This document shows, piece by piece, positions 17,169 to 26,098 of a DNA stretch of 64,000 bases. The notes under the pieces are model-generated. The model made no database searches. It worked only from the letters and a program-made list of their open reading frames with translations, and was not told where the DNA came from. The position numbers were made by a program, and so were the translations under genes. How positions within the stretch are numbered: position 1 is the stretch's first letter; the number at the start of each line of letters is the position of its first letter. Source of the DNA: an uncultured Eubacterium sp. (lineage in GTDB: Bacteria > Bacillota > Clostridia > Lachnospirales > Lachnospiraceae); assembly GCA_934316845.1 (NCBI GenBank), contig CAKRDZ010000002.1:60454-124453 (forward strand), read 5' to 3'.

Positions 17169-18296
17169 CTAAATTGAATCATAAATATTTTTAAGTTTTG
17201 TATTTATTTCCATACTTTTTTGTTTCATTTTACTATACTGTGTTTGTTGTTTCTGCATTGAATTAATATACCCCACATAATTAACAGCTGCTTTTTCTAC
17301 TGCATTCACAAAATCATCATAAACATCTTCCAAGGCTTGATAATACTTTAGCTTTCCTAAATATTGAGCATATTTTCCTCTACCAAAGCACGGTGCTACC
17401 ACTTTATTCAAAGTAGCATTAATAACAAACGCAATAGGAATTCCAATAACAGTAGATGCTCCTGCAGCGGTTATTGCAGCATTAACTGGTATCATTACAC
17501 CTGCGGACAATCCAGCTGTAATCCCAGCATCTCCCCCTGCTTTCAAAATCTCTGTTAAATACTCTTCATCAGACAAATTTCCTTTTTTCCATAATTTATA
17601 TGAAGATACTGATTCTATTCCCATTCCCACAACGCACCCTATGGCACCTGCTTTAGCCATAGTTCCGCCAACATTCTTTACAGAATAGATAGGATTAGCA
17701 GAACCATTTTCAATTTGTTCCATTCGCTTATTCGTATTCTGTAAAATTTCTTCTCGATTTTCAAATTTCTCTACAGAATACCCATTATTTTCAACAACAT
17801 CAACTTTCTCAGCGTTAGTAATAACCTTTATTGATGGATCTGTATTATGTAAATCTGGATTTTTTTTACTTGTATATGCTTTCATTTGATATTGATTCAC
17901 ATTTCCTGTAATTGCATCTAATTCTTCAACGTCAAATCCAGGTTGATTACAAACATCTCCTGCGTTATATCTTTTAAACACCTTATTTATGCTACCTCGT
18001 TGTTTCTGCATCCAATCCCATTCATACCCTTTTCCTTGGAGTTGTTTAAACATCCAATCAGCTTTCCCTTGACTTTGTGAAATATAATCCCGCATTGCCC
18101 GATTGGATAAAAACATATGTCCATTAGCACCACTATAATTTCGATTCATCCAATTCCAAAATTCGACATTAGATACAACATCCGAACTTTGTACATACGA
18201 AATTGCCGTCTCATTTAACATTTTAATTTTTCGATCAGCAAGCAATTTGCCTGTATCTTCAAACATCTCCTTTATAACGTCGTCATTCACACACAT
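17169..18296 (-). CDS. Hypothetical protein with glycine/alanine-rich hydrophobic core
   Basis: 375 residues. The N-terminal half is soluble and rich in aromatic and charged residues (NVEFWNWMNRNYSGANGHMF, SQGKADWMFKQLQGKGYEWD). Residues near 208-300 hold two hydrophobic glycine/alanine-rich stretches (GGTMAKAGAIGCVVGMGIES and GGDAGITAGLSAGVMIPVNA continuing to AFVINATLNKVVAP). A helical Gln/Lys-rich tail follows. The hydrophobic part could span or insert into a membrane. A strong AGGAGG site precedes the ATG, and the Sel1 gene follows at once. I do not recognise the family. The layout, a soluble domain followed by a glycine-zipper-like region, recalls some effector or defence proteins, but that is only inference. 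Confidence 0.7.
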   Translation of the reverse strand: MCVNDDVIKEMFEDTGKLLADRKIKMLNETAISYVQSSDVVSNVEFWNWMNRNYSGANGHMFLSNRAMRDYISQSQGKADWMFKQLQGKGYEWDWMQKQRGSINKVFKRYNAGDVCNQPGFDVEELDAITGNVNQYQMKAYTSKKNPDLHNTDPSIKVITNAEKVDVVENNGYSVEKFENREEILQNTNKRMEQIENGSANPIYSVKNVGGTMAKAGAIGCVVGMGIESVSSYKLWKKGNLSDEEYLTEILKAGGDAGITAGLSAGVMIPVNAAITAAGASTVIGIPIAFVINATLNKVVAPCFGRGKYAQYLGKLKYYQALEDVYDDFVNAVEKAAVNYVGYINSMQKQQTQYSKMKQKSMEINTKLKNIYDSI

Positions 18297-18401
18297 AACA
18301 AAACACCTCCTACATTAAACTTAATTATATAACAAGTATCTTGCATATTTCTATGTATTTTCTCCTTGAAAAAGTTCTTGTTTTTATCCTTTTCACATTG
18401 A

Positions 18402-18439
18402 AAAAGGAACCAATGCCGATTTCATCCATGATTCCTTTT
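18402..18439 (-). terminator. Probable terminator of the small secreted protein gene
   Basis: AAAAGGAA (18402-18409) pairs with TTCCTTTT (18432-18439) around a loop of 22 nt that holds little further pairing. It lies just behind the stop at 18461. The stem is short and A/T-rich, so efficiency is uncertain. Confidence 0.45.
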
Positions 18440-18460
18440 CGTCACTATTCGCAATCCACT

Positions 18461-18883
18461 CTATGTTCGTGGAAAACGTTTTTTCAATTTATAGAGTCCT
18501 GAAAAATTAACACCTCGTAAAACAGTTCCCTTTTGCTTCACTACAACCCTATCCTTATAAACTTTGAAAATAAGCTTGTAGCCACCATTTTGTATCTCAC
18601 CGCATTCTTCCATATAGGTATTTTTTCCGATTTTCCAAAATTCAGCATGTTGATAGACATATCCACGCTTTCTTGGAACAAAATAATAATTTCCAACCAT
18701 GCCGCTGTCATCTGGCATATCGTACTCTCGCAGTTCAAGATAATATTTCGCTTTGTTAGATTTTTGCTTATACACTCCTGCATAGTGTATACTCTTCGCG
18801 GATACCTCTCCTACGTCCATAATTATCACAATACATAATGAGAATAAAAGCGCTGCACCTGCTGTTCTAATTTTTTTCAACAT
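18461..18883 (-). CDS. Small secreted protein of unknown function
   Basis: 140 residues. A signal peptide is seen at residues 1-29 (MLKKIRTAGAALLFSLCIVI, then IMDVGEVSAKS with an Ala-x-Ala-like cleavage zone). The mature part of about 110 residues is basic, with predicted beta-strand character (HYAGVYKQKSNKAKYYLELR, MEECGEIQNGGYKLIFKVYK, FSGLYKLKKRF). It has the repeated pattern YAGVYK / FSGLYK near its two ends. The ribosome site GGAGGAAAC is strong. No family is recognised; it may be a lipocalin-like or extracellular binding protein. Confidence 0.65.
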   Translation of the reverse strand: MLKKIRTAGAALLFSLCIVIIMDVGEVSAKSIHYAGVYKQKSNKAKYYLELREYDMPDDSGMVGNYYFVPRKRGYVYQHAEFWKIGKNTYMEECGEIQNGGYKLIFKVYKDRVVVKQKGTVLRGVNFSGLYKLKKRFPRT

Positions 18884-19154
18884 TTTTGTTTCCTCCTTTT
18901 TTGCTTTTTGTGCTTATAATCCTTTACAAACACGTCATCTTTCTTAATTCTACAACATTCTATTTTACTTTTCCTGGTTCATTTTTCTTGAAATTTGTAC
19001 TAATTATTTCACGTATTTGAAAACATTTTTCAATGCTAATACTACTTTTCCCTCTAAATACATCAAAAAAGGACACAAAAACTGCTTGTTGAATAGCAAC
19101 AAACAAATTTTCGCATCCATATCGTCTACAAATTCTATTTCCTTATTGTGGTTA
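18884..19154. other. Gene-free interval with no recognised element
   Basis: 271 bases between the small secreted protein and the Rpn-type nuclease gene. It is AT-rich. It must hold the promoter of the secreted protein, but no clear -35/-10 pair, hairpin or small gene with a ribosome site was found. Confidence 0.5.
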
Positions 19155-20096
19155 TCATTCTACCAGTTCTTTCACTTCTTCCAATGGAATGTTCAATTCC
19201 TTCGCAATTGTTTCGGGGGGCTCTCCACTTATAAAAGCTTTGAAAACCTGTTTAGCAATTTTTTTACCATTTCGCATTCCCTCACGCTGTCCTTGCCGTC
19301 GCCCCTCCTGTAGTCCTTCTTCTCGTCCTTCTTCTCGTCCTTCCTCTCGTCCTTCCTCTCTTTCTTCTTTTCGAAGCACCCTCTCGTGCAGTTCCGCATC
19401 AAATTCATATAGGCACATATGATACACCTCCGCTTTATTTTTCATCAAAAAATCTTTCAAGATTCCATCTCGGATACATTCGTCTATCGTTGTCCGTATT
19501 GCATCCTCCAATGGCATTTCTTTTCTATGGTCACGTACTCTTTCCGTAAACTCTGCGTATTCCTGCAGGGTTTGGCAGGTTTCTTTCAGTTCTTCATTTT
19601 TTCCTTTGTTTATGTTTAGCTGGAGCACGACAAGTTCCATGTTTGTCTCGCCGGTATTCGCGGCAAAAGCATTCGACAACCGGATTTCTTTTCGCTCCGG
19701 CTGTTCTTCCTCCCCGTTGTAAAATACGACAAACTTTGGTGTCGGGATTTTGATCTGCTTGCGGGAATAAATATCCAGGCCTTCTTCATAAACATATTTT
19801 TGCAGTAGATCCGACACGTAAAATAGGTTGCGAAGCGGCATGTTGGGATTGACCGTTGACTGGTGTTCATACAACTGCATCATCATGTCGATCATACACG
19901 ATACATCATTTTTCATGCCAAGATACAACACACCTTCCAGTGTCGTGATGCTCAGATCATCCGGATCATCATAACAGGTTTGATTGACTGCATTAAATAA
20001 AGACAGCAGTCTTCTTTTGTCCTTGTACAGCATACGAAACAACGTGTCCCGGTAATTTCGTATCACGACTGGTTTTGTTCTGATTTTTCTTTTCAT
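19155..20096 (-). CDS. Rpn-family recombination-promoting nuclease / putative transposase (PD-(D/E)XK)
   Basis: 313 residues. The N-terminal nuclease domain shows the Rpn landmarks YRDTLFRMLYKDKRRLLSLF, LYLGMKNDVSCMIDMMMQLY and EHQSTVNPNMPLRNLFYVSD, giving the D...E-x-Q active-site pattern of this PD-(D/E)XK branch, followed by TPKFVVFYNGEEEQPERKEI. A low-complexity hinge of EEGR repeats (about residues 246-262) leads into a C-terminal helical piece (KIAKQVFKAFISGEPPETIA). Rpn proteins in E. coli nick DNA and promote RecA-independent recombination, and they are common in mobile regions. It lies alone with about 285 bases of non-coding DNA on its upstream side. Confidence 0.85.
   Translation of the reverse strand: MKRKIRTKPVVIRNYRDTLFRMLYKDKRRLLSLFNAVNQTCYDDPDDLSITTLEGVLYLGMKNDVSCMIDMMMQLYEHQSTVNPNMPLRNLFYVSDLLQKYVYEEGLDIYSRKQIKIPTPKFVVFYNGEEEQPERKEIRLSNAFAANTGETNMELVVLQLNINKGKNEELKETCQTLQEYAEFTERVRDHRKEMPLEDAIRTTIDECIRDGILKDFLMKNKAEVYHMCLYEFDAELHERVLRKEEREEGREEGREEGREEGLQEGRRQGQREGMRNGKKIAKQVFKAFISGEPPETIAKELNIPLEEVKELVE
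19313..19360 (-). repeat. 12-bp tandem repeat inside the Rpn gene
   Basis: Four head-to-tail copies of a 12-base unit (CTCGTCCTTCTT and variants) encode the repeated peptide EEGR. A slippage-prone repeat at the hinge is a recurring feature of Rpn-type genes and may vary in copy number between strains. Confidence 0.75.
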
Positions 20097-20266
20097 TCAA
20101 AATCTCCCTTCTGTGTACGGCAGGAGTTTTGTAATGAAATAATTTTCACATTCCCTAATGCATCCCCTAATCTGTTTCACTCCTGCTTTGCAATTGTTTT
20201 TCTGGAATTAAAGCAAGAATGATATACCGGCTTATTCGACTCATTTACTTATTATATACTAGACTA

Positions 20267-20323
20267 AAAATCACTTGCTTTTCGATAGTGTAACACAGTA
20301 CACCTCAAAATGCAAGTGATTTT
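20267..20323. repeat. Inverted repeat downstream of pyrE
   Basis: AAAATCACTTGC (20267-20278) and GCAAGTGATTTT (20312-20323) are perfect 12-base inverted arms around a 33-base loop that contains a smaller GTGTA/TACAC pairing. It is within the 286-base interval between pyrE and the Rpn gene. It may act as a pyrE terminator or be a remnant of a small mobile element. Confidence 0.55.
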
Positions 20324-20382
20324 CCGTTCTTTTCTTCTTTGAAGAAACTTATCCCGTAAGTGGGATCGCACAACAAGTTCTT

Positions 20383-21060
20383 TTACTTGGCTGCTCCATA
20401 CTGAGCATAATACGCATCAATTTTTTCCTTCATGGCATCGTCGATCACAACTTTACCCTGGCACGGCTTATTATACAGATGTTCAATGACTTCGTCCATG
20501 GTTACAATGGCATTTGCCTGCATTCCGTAAAGTTCTTTGATCTCATCCAATGCACATTTGTCGCCCTTGCCTTTTTCCATTCGGTTCAAAGAAACCATAA
20601 GCCCAATGATTTCGACATCGCCCTGTGCTTTCACGATAGGAAATGTCTCTTCGATGGATTTTCCGGATGTGGTAACATCTTCGATAATGACTACTTTGTC
20701 GCCATCTTTGATCTTACTGCCAAGTAAGATTCCGGTATCGCCGTGGTCTTTTACCTCTTTACGGTTGGAGCAGTAGCGGATCTCTTTTCCGTACAATTCT
20801 GAAAATGCGATCGTCGTTGCTACGCTGAGTGGAATTCCCTTGTAGGCCGGTCCAAACAATACGTCGAAGTCATCTCCGTAATTGTCATGGATTGCTTTGG
20901 CATAATATTCACCGAGACGCTTTAACTGGGATCCCGTGACATACGCTCCGGCATTCATAAAGAATGGGGATTTTCTTCCACTTTTCAATGTGAAATCGCC
21001 AAATTTCAATACATCGCTTTCCACCATAAATTCGATAAATTCCTGTTTATACTGTTCCAT
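20383..21060 (-). CDS. pyrE: Orotate phosphoribosyltransferase
   Basis: 225 residues. The PRPP-binding loop is KVVIIEDVTTSGKS near 121-134, with LFGPAYKGIPLSVATTIAF near 68-86. It makes orotidine monophosphate from orotate and PRPP, feeding the pyrF product at 31915-32832. The gene is separate from the pyrC-pyrF-pyrK-pyrD run 9 kb away. AGGAGG precedes the ATG and a TATAAT box stands about 35 bases further up. Confidence 0.95.
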   Translation of the reverse strand: MEQYKQEFIEFMVESDVLKFGDFTLKSGRKSPFFMNAGAYVTGSQLKRLGEYYAKAIHDNYGDDFDVLFGPAYKGIPLSVATTIAFSELYGKEIRYCSNRKEVKDHGDTGILLGSKIKDGDKVVIIEDVTTSGKSIEETFPIVKAQGDVEIIGLMVSLNRMEKGKGDKCALDEIKELYGMQANAIVTMDEVIEHLYNKPCQGKVVIDDAMKEKIDAYYAQYGAAK

Positions 21061-21154
21061 CTTCTTTTGAACCTCCTGCTTGCAAGGCTTTTTGCCTTTT
21101 ATTATACCCTAATACTATCACACAATGCGGTAAAAAACAATTTCTTTCTGGAAA

Positions 21155-22183
21155 TTATTTCTTTTTAAAATGTGCAAACACAGCCTGCAATACAATGAAG
21201 AAGCATAGCAATGCGGAAAGAACGATTCGTACCCACCAGCTGGATAATGTACCCTGGGTTGTGATCAAACTGGAAATAGTTCCTTTGATCAATACACCAA
21301 AGATGGTTCCGAATGGCGTTCCAACGCCACCACTTAAAAGAGTTCCTCCAATAACAGAAGCAGAAATGGCATCCATTTCAAGACCTTTCGCCTGCTCTAC
21401 AAATCCGGAACAACTGTTCAAACAGAAAAGAAATCCACCACATCCGGCAAGCACACCATTTAAGATGTAAGCCTTAAATTTGGTCTTTCTAACATTCAGT
21501 CCCATCATCATTGCACTTTGCGCATTTCCACCAACAGCGTATACATCTCTACCAAATTTTGTAAACTTCATGACAATTGCGATAATTACAACAATGATGA
21601 GTGCCACGACCACTGTCGGATAAATGTACGCCGGATGAAATACTCCTCTTCGGCTGTATGATCCAATTGGCAGATAAATTTTATAATTTGCCCAAGCAAG
21701 AAATGTCTCATTTTTAATCGAAATCATTTCTGTACTGATCATCGAAGTAAGTCCACGTCCAAAAAACAGACCTGCCAGACTGACTATAAACGGCTGAATC
21801 TCAAGATAGGAAATCAAATATCCTTGAACAATACCATACAAAAGCCCGATAACAAGTGCCAGGGCAATCGCTGTATATGCATTCATTCCATGATTTTCCA
21901 TCTGATTGGCTGCTGCCATACATACCAATGCCGTTACCGATCCGACAGAGATATCAATACCACCTGTGATCATAACTATCGTCTGACCTATTGCAATAAC
22001 CAAAAGTCCTGCATTGTCGATAAAAAGATTGAGAAACATCTGTGGTTTTGCAAATCCTTTATCTTCAAACATAATCATTCCTGCACCATACATTACCACA
22101 AAAAGAACAACCGTAATGATAAGAAGGAAGGTGTTTCCATTAATTCGTTTCTTCGTACTTGTTTTTGATTGAAAAATACCCAT
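21155..22183 (-). CDS. Sugar ABC transporter permease, YjfF-like
   Basis: 342 residues with about 8-10 hydrophobic segments and the RbsC-type permease landmark GGIDISVGSVTALVCMAAAN near 70-89, VYAVGGNAQSAMMMGLNVRK and ISASVIGGTLLSGGVGTPFG. It is the last gene of the four-gene transporter set and starts two bases after the first permease. By position and sequence it corresponds to YjfF of the E. coli galactofuranose importer. The substrate here is inferred only at the level of a sugar, possibly furanose. Confidence 0.88.
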   Translation of the reverse strand: MGIFQSKTSTKKRINGNTFLLIITVVLFVVMYGAGMIMFEDKGFAKPQMFLNLFIDNAGLLVIAIGQTIVMITGGIDISVGSVTALVCMAAANQMENHGMNAYTAIALALVIGLLYGIVQGYLISYLEIQPFIVSLAGLFFGRGLTSMISTEMISIKNETFLAWANYKIYLPIGSYSRRGVFHPAYIYPTVVVALIIVVIIAIVMKFTKFGRDVYAVGGNAQSAMMMGLNVRKTKFKAYILNGVLAGCGGFLFCLNSCSGFVEQAKGLEMDAISASVIGGTLLSGGVGTPFGTIFGVLIKGTISSLITTQGTLSSWWVRIVLSALLCFFIVLQAVFAHFKKK

Positions 22184-22185
22184 AT

Positions 22186-23247
22186 CTATTTACCTCCTTC
22201 CACGACAGCGTTTTTTTGCTTTTTCGCACGTTGCTTTTCAATAAACGCTCGGAATACCGGACTTTGCAATGTTACAATGATAACAACGACAATGGCCTTA
22301 TAAACCGGCAGCTGGTCTGCTGCAACGTTCATCGCATACAACGTTGTTGTCAAAGCCTGAATCGTATATGCTCCAATTACAGATCCCATCAAACTAAATT
22401 TACCACCACCTAAAACATTTCCACCAAGTGCTACCGCTAAGATGGCATCCATTTCTAAGTTTAAACCGATGTTATTCGCATCTGCTGAATAGATACGGCT
22501 GGATGCAATAACCCCCGCAAAACCTGCAAGCACACCACAAATTACGTAAGTGATAAATTTAATCATCGTTGAATTTAATCCTACAAGTCTGGAAGCTGTA
22601 CCATTAACACCTACACTTTCAATGTATAAACCAAGTGCCGTTTTTTTCAACACAAGATTCACAATAATGATCATAATGATTGCCAAAAAGATTGGTACAG
22701 GCACCGGAATATTGCCGATATACCCACCGAGTACTTTGTAGGAATCCACGCGAATATAAGTAATTTGTCCGTCTGTGAAAAGCTGTGCAATTCCTCGACC
22801 TGCTGTAAATAAGATCAGCGTGGCGACCATCGGTTGAATGTTCAATTTTGATACCAAAAAACCATTAAATGCTCCACACAATGCGGAAGCTCCAAGGGCT
22901 GCCAGTATTGCCAGTCCCATCGGTGCAGCCAGTTCATTTACAGAAACTTCTCCTCCTGCCAAAATCCGGCAGCAGACCGCTGCGGAAACTGCCATCACTG
23001 CTCCTACACTAATATCCTGCCCGCCCGATGCTGCTGTTACAAGGGTCATACCAATGGCAAGAATAACCAGCTCAGAGGCACGGTTAATTACATCTACAAT
23101 ATAACCATACAGCACACCGTTGTTGATTGATACTTTAAAAAAACCAGGTGTCGTGATTAAGTTCGCCATCAATACAGCGATCAGACAAACAATCGGCAAA
23201 AACAATCGTGCTGACGTTATTTTTTTCAATTTACTCATTGTCTCCAC
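22186..23247 (-). CDS. Sugar ABC transporter permease, YtfT-like
   Basis: 353 residues with multiple membrane segments. Landmarks are GGQDISVGAVMAVSAAVCCR, GVNGTASRLVGLNSTMIKFI and LAVALGGNVLGGGKFSLMGS of the RbsC-type permease family. It overlaps the ATPase gene by 17 bases, so translation is coupled. It pairs with the following permease to form the membrane channel. Confidence 0.9.
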   Translation of the reverse strand: METMSKLKKITSARLFLPIVCLIAVLMANLITTPGFFKVSINNGVLYGYIVDVINRASELVILAIGMTLVTAASGGQDISVGAVMAVSAAVCCRILAGGEVSVNELAAPMGLAILAALGASALCGAFNGFLVSKLNIQPMVATLILFTAGRGIAQLFTDGQITYIRVDSYKVLGGYIGNIPVPVPIFLAIIMIIIVNLVLKKTALGLYIESVGVNGTASRLVGLNSTMIKFITYVICGVLAGFAGVIASSRIYSADANNIGLNLEMDAILAVALGGNVLGGGKFSLMGSVIGAYTIQALTTTLYAMNVAADQLPVYKAIVVVIIVTLQSPVFRAFIEKQRAKKQKNAVVEGGK

Positions 23248-24748
23248 CTCCTGCTATGGCTTTCATAATGCCTTCCTGTGTCAACTGCTCTCCACTAATC
23301 TCGCCAACTTTCTTTCCGTCACGAAGAACTCCCATGCGGGAACAAGTTCGAAGCATTTCCTCAATTTCCGAAGAAATGAAAGTTACAGCCATCCCCTGAT
23401 CTGCCAGATCAAGCACAAGTTTCTGGATTTCTGTCTTTGTACCAATGTCGATACCTCGTGTCGGCTCATCTAAAATCAAATAATCCGGATTGGTCAAAAG
23501 CCATCTTCCAATAATCACCTTTTGCTGGTTACCACCAGACAAACTCTTGATCGGAGTTTCTCTGCTTGCTGTTTTTATCTGCAGTAATTCGATGTATTTA
23601 TCTGCTGCTTCTTCCATCTCTTTGCGGCTCATCGGATGAAACATACCTTTTTTTGCCTGCAATGCAATGATAATATTTTCACGAACAGACAAATCTGCCA
23701 AAATTCCATCTTTTTTTCGGTCCTCCGGAAGATATGCCATTCCCTGCTTCATTGCATCAAGAGGAGAGTTGATTTTCACTTCTTTTCCTTTTACTTTAAT
23801 CATACCACAATCCGGTTTATCTGCCCCATAAATTGCTCTTACCAATTCAGAACGTCCCGATCCGAGAAGTCCGGTAAGTCCCACTACTTCTCCTTTATTT
23901 ACAGTAAAATCAAACGGCTTGATGCTGCCACGCCTTCCAACCTGTTCCGCCTCAATAACCGGTTCAAATTTTTCCAGTTGTTTATGCGAACCTTTAATAT
24001 CCGCAAGGTCATCAAACTTTTTCCCCATCATCTTTGCAACCAATTCCACTCGCGGAAGTTCCTGCACCGGATATTCTCCCACCAGTTTTCCATTTCGAAG
24101 CACCGTAATACGATCACAGACCTCATATACCTGCTCCAAAAAATGAGTAACAAAGATAATGCCGACCCCTTGTTCACGGAGACGACGCATCAGAACAAAA
24201 AGTTTTTCAACTTCTTCATCGTCCAGCGAAGAAGTAGGTTCGTCTAGTATCAACACCTGGCATTTCATCGCTACTGCCCTCGCAATCGCAATCATTTGCT
24301 GCTTGGCGATAGAACATTCTTCCAATTTATCCGTCGCCCCTGCCGTGATATCTAAACTTTTCAGCAATTCTTCTGCCTGCTTATTCATGGAACGCCAATC
24401 AATAAATCCAAGTTTTCTTGGTTCCCTTCCGATAAAGAGATTTTCTGCCACTGACAGATTGGGACACAAGTTCACTTCCTGGTATACTGTACTGATTCCA
24501 TGTTCCTGTGCTTCCTGAGGAGAACGATTCACAATGTTTTCTCCACTTTCTCCCATCTGAATCTTGCCCTCATCCATGGAATATACGCCGGTAAGTACCT
24601 TGATCAATGTAGATTTTCCCGCACCATTTTCTCCCATAAGAGCATGAATTTCGCCCTTCCGAAGTGTAAAGTCCACATTTTGTAGTGCCTTTACCCCGGG
24701 AAATGACTTGGATATATTCGTCATCCGTAATACAATATCTTTTTCCAT
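23231..24748 (-). CDS. Sugar ABC transporter ATPase, YtfR-like, tandem domains
   Basis: 505 residues with two ATP-binding domains. The first has Walker A GENGAGKST (39-47) and LDEPTSSLDDEE. The second has a degenerate Walker A GLLGSGRSE, SLSGGNQQKVIIGRWL and LDEPTRGIDIGTK, as is usual for RbsA/MglA-type fused ATPases. It energises sugar uptake with the two permeases. An intrinsic terminator stands between it and the binding-protein gene upstream. Confidence 0.93.
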   Translation of the reverse strand: MEKDIVLRMTNISKSFPGVKALQNVDFTLRKGEIHALMGENGAGKSTLIKVLTGVYSMDEGKIQMGESGENIVNRSPQEAQEHGISTVYQEVNLCPNLSVAENLFIGREPRKLGFIDWRSMNKQAEELLKSLDITAGATDKLEECSIAKQQMIAIARAVAMKCQVLILDEPTSSLDDEEVEKLFVLMRRLREQGVGIIFVTHFLEQVYEVCDRITVLRNGKLVGEYPVQELPRVELVAKMMGKKFDDLADIKGSHKQLEKFEPVIEAEQVGRRGSIKPFDFTVNKGEVVGLTGLLGSGRSELVRAIYGADKPDCGMIKVKGKEVKINSPLDAMKQGMAYLPEDRKKDGILADLSVRENIIIALQAKKGMFHPMSRKEMEEAADKYIELLQIKTASRETPIKSLSGGNQQKVIIGRWLLTNPDYLILDEPTRGIDIGTKTEIQKLVLDLADQGMAVTFISSEIEEMLRTCSRMGVLRDGKKVGEISGEQLTQEGIMKAIAGGGDNE

Positions 24749-24799
24749 ACCACACTCACCTGCTTTCTTCTGCCTTTCAACTATTTTTGAGTATAAAAA

Positions 24800-24841
24800 C
24801 GGCGTGGCAGTTGATTAGGCTTCTGCCTTTCTACCACGCCG
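24800..24841 (-). terminator. Intercistronic terminator/attenuator after the sugar-binding protein
   Basis: CGGCGTGG pairs with CCACGCCG at the base of a hairpin whose loop can form a second GGCAG/CTGCC pairing. On the minus strand it is followed by TTTTTATAC. It lies between the binding-protein stop (24876) and the ATPase ATG (24748), so it probably lowers expression of the membrane genes relative to the binding protein. Confidence 0.8.
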
Positions 24842-24875
24842 CATATTTAATTTTTGTAAAGATTAGGCTTGATAA

Positions 24876-25943
24876 TTAGTATGCACGTCCCTCAACAACT
24901 TCTTTTGTAACTTTGGTTACATCGTATTTCTGGTCGTCAACTGTCACACTAGGCACTTCGTCGCCATGTGCGAAAACGCCTTCTTCCACATAAGCTTTTT
25001 TCTCTGGAGTTCCACCACTCTCAAGAGTTTTAATAATCTCTTCCACACGTGGTCCATGAAGTGGATTACACTCTGTGTTAAGGATAATCTTTCCGGACTG
25101 TGTATCTGTGATACCGGCTTTTGTTGTATCAAAGGACATTACAAGGATGTCACCATCCGGTCCGACAGTTTTACCGGCTGCTTCAATAGCATCAATAGCA
25201 CCAAATGCTTCATTATCATTTTCACAATATACCACATTGATATCTTTGTACTGTTTCAGCATAGACTCCATAACTTCCTGTCCTTTTGCCTGTGTAAATT
25301 CACCGGTCTGCTGTGCAAGAAGATTCCAGCCATTTGCTTTCACTGCTTCATTCAAAGCTTCTGTACGTCCAATCTGAGCAGATGCACCAATGGTACCCTG
25401 AATATCAACAATGTTAATCTTATCAAGTTTCTTTGCATCCTGATATGCTTTCAACCAAGCACATGCTTTTTGGCCTTCCAGTTTAAAGTTAGAACCAACC
25501 CATGCAGTATACAAACTGTCATCCGATACATCTACCATACGGTCAACAATAATTACCGGAATGTCTGCGTCCTTTGCTTCTTTCAATACAGCATCCCAAC
25601 CGGATTCTGTTACAGGAGCAAGTACGATGTAGTCTACTTCCTGCTGAATAAAGTTACGAATTGCTTTCAACTGATTTTCCTGTTTTTGCTGAGCATCATC
25701 AAAAATCAATCGATATCCATTTGCCGATGTAAATGTGGATTTCATAGATTCTGTGTTAGCTGTACGCCAGTCGGATTCTGCTCCTACCTGGGAAAAACCG
25801 ATTGTGATCAAATCCTTTTTTCCGTCTCCTGAGCCACCATCTCCACTGCTTGTTTTGTCATTCGATGCACCTCCACATCCTCCAAGCATGGCTACTACCA
25901 TCACTACAGATAAAATCAGTCCCAATAACTTTCTCTTTTTCAT
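24876..25943 (-). CDS. Sugar-binding lipoprotein, YtfQ-like
   Basis: 355 residues from the ATG at 25943, two codons inside the longest frame, because AAGGAGG is then eight bases away; the first ATG would be only one base from it. The lipobox LGGC places the lipidated Cys at 23, followed by a Gly/Ser/Asp linker. The mature protein follows the YtfQ pattern: TIGFSQVGAESDWRTANTES, DDAQQKQENQLKAIRNFIQQ, VDYIVLAPVTESGWDAVLKE, VIIVDRMVDVSDDSLYTAWV. It is a periplasmic-binding-protein 1 fold, tethered to the outside of the membrane. Galactofuranose is the ligand of E. coli YtfQ; here the ligand is inferred. Confidence 0.9.
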   Translation of the reverse strand: MKKRKLLGLILSVVMVVAMLGGCGGASNDKTSSGDGGSGDGKKDLITIGFSQVGAESDWRTANTESMKSTFTSANGYRLIFDDAQQKQENQLKAIRNFIQQEVDYIVLAPVTESGWDAVLKEAKDADIPVIIVDRMVDVSDDSLYTAWVGSNFKLEGQKACAWLKAYQDAKKLDKINIVDIQGTIGASAQIGRTEALNEAVKANGWNLLAQQTGEFTQAKGQEVMESMLKQYKDINVVYCENDNEAFGAIDAIEAAGKTVGPDGDILVMSFDTTKAGITDTQSGKIILNTECNPLHGPRVEEIIKTLESGGTPEKKAYVEEGVFAHGDEVPSVTVDDQKYDVTKVTKEVVEGRAY

Positions 25944-26098
25944 AAGCATTACCTCCTTAAATTTATTTCAATGCTTTATCTTGATGATAGAATACTATAT
26001 TTTTTCCTTATTTGAAACAGAGTATTGTTTGTTTTTAGTTGTATTTTTTTTGAATAATCAAACCAAAGTAGATTATTTTTTGAAAAAGGTATGTTTTT

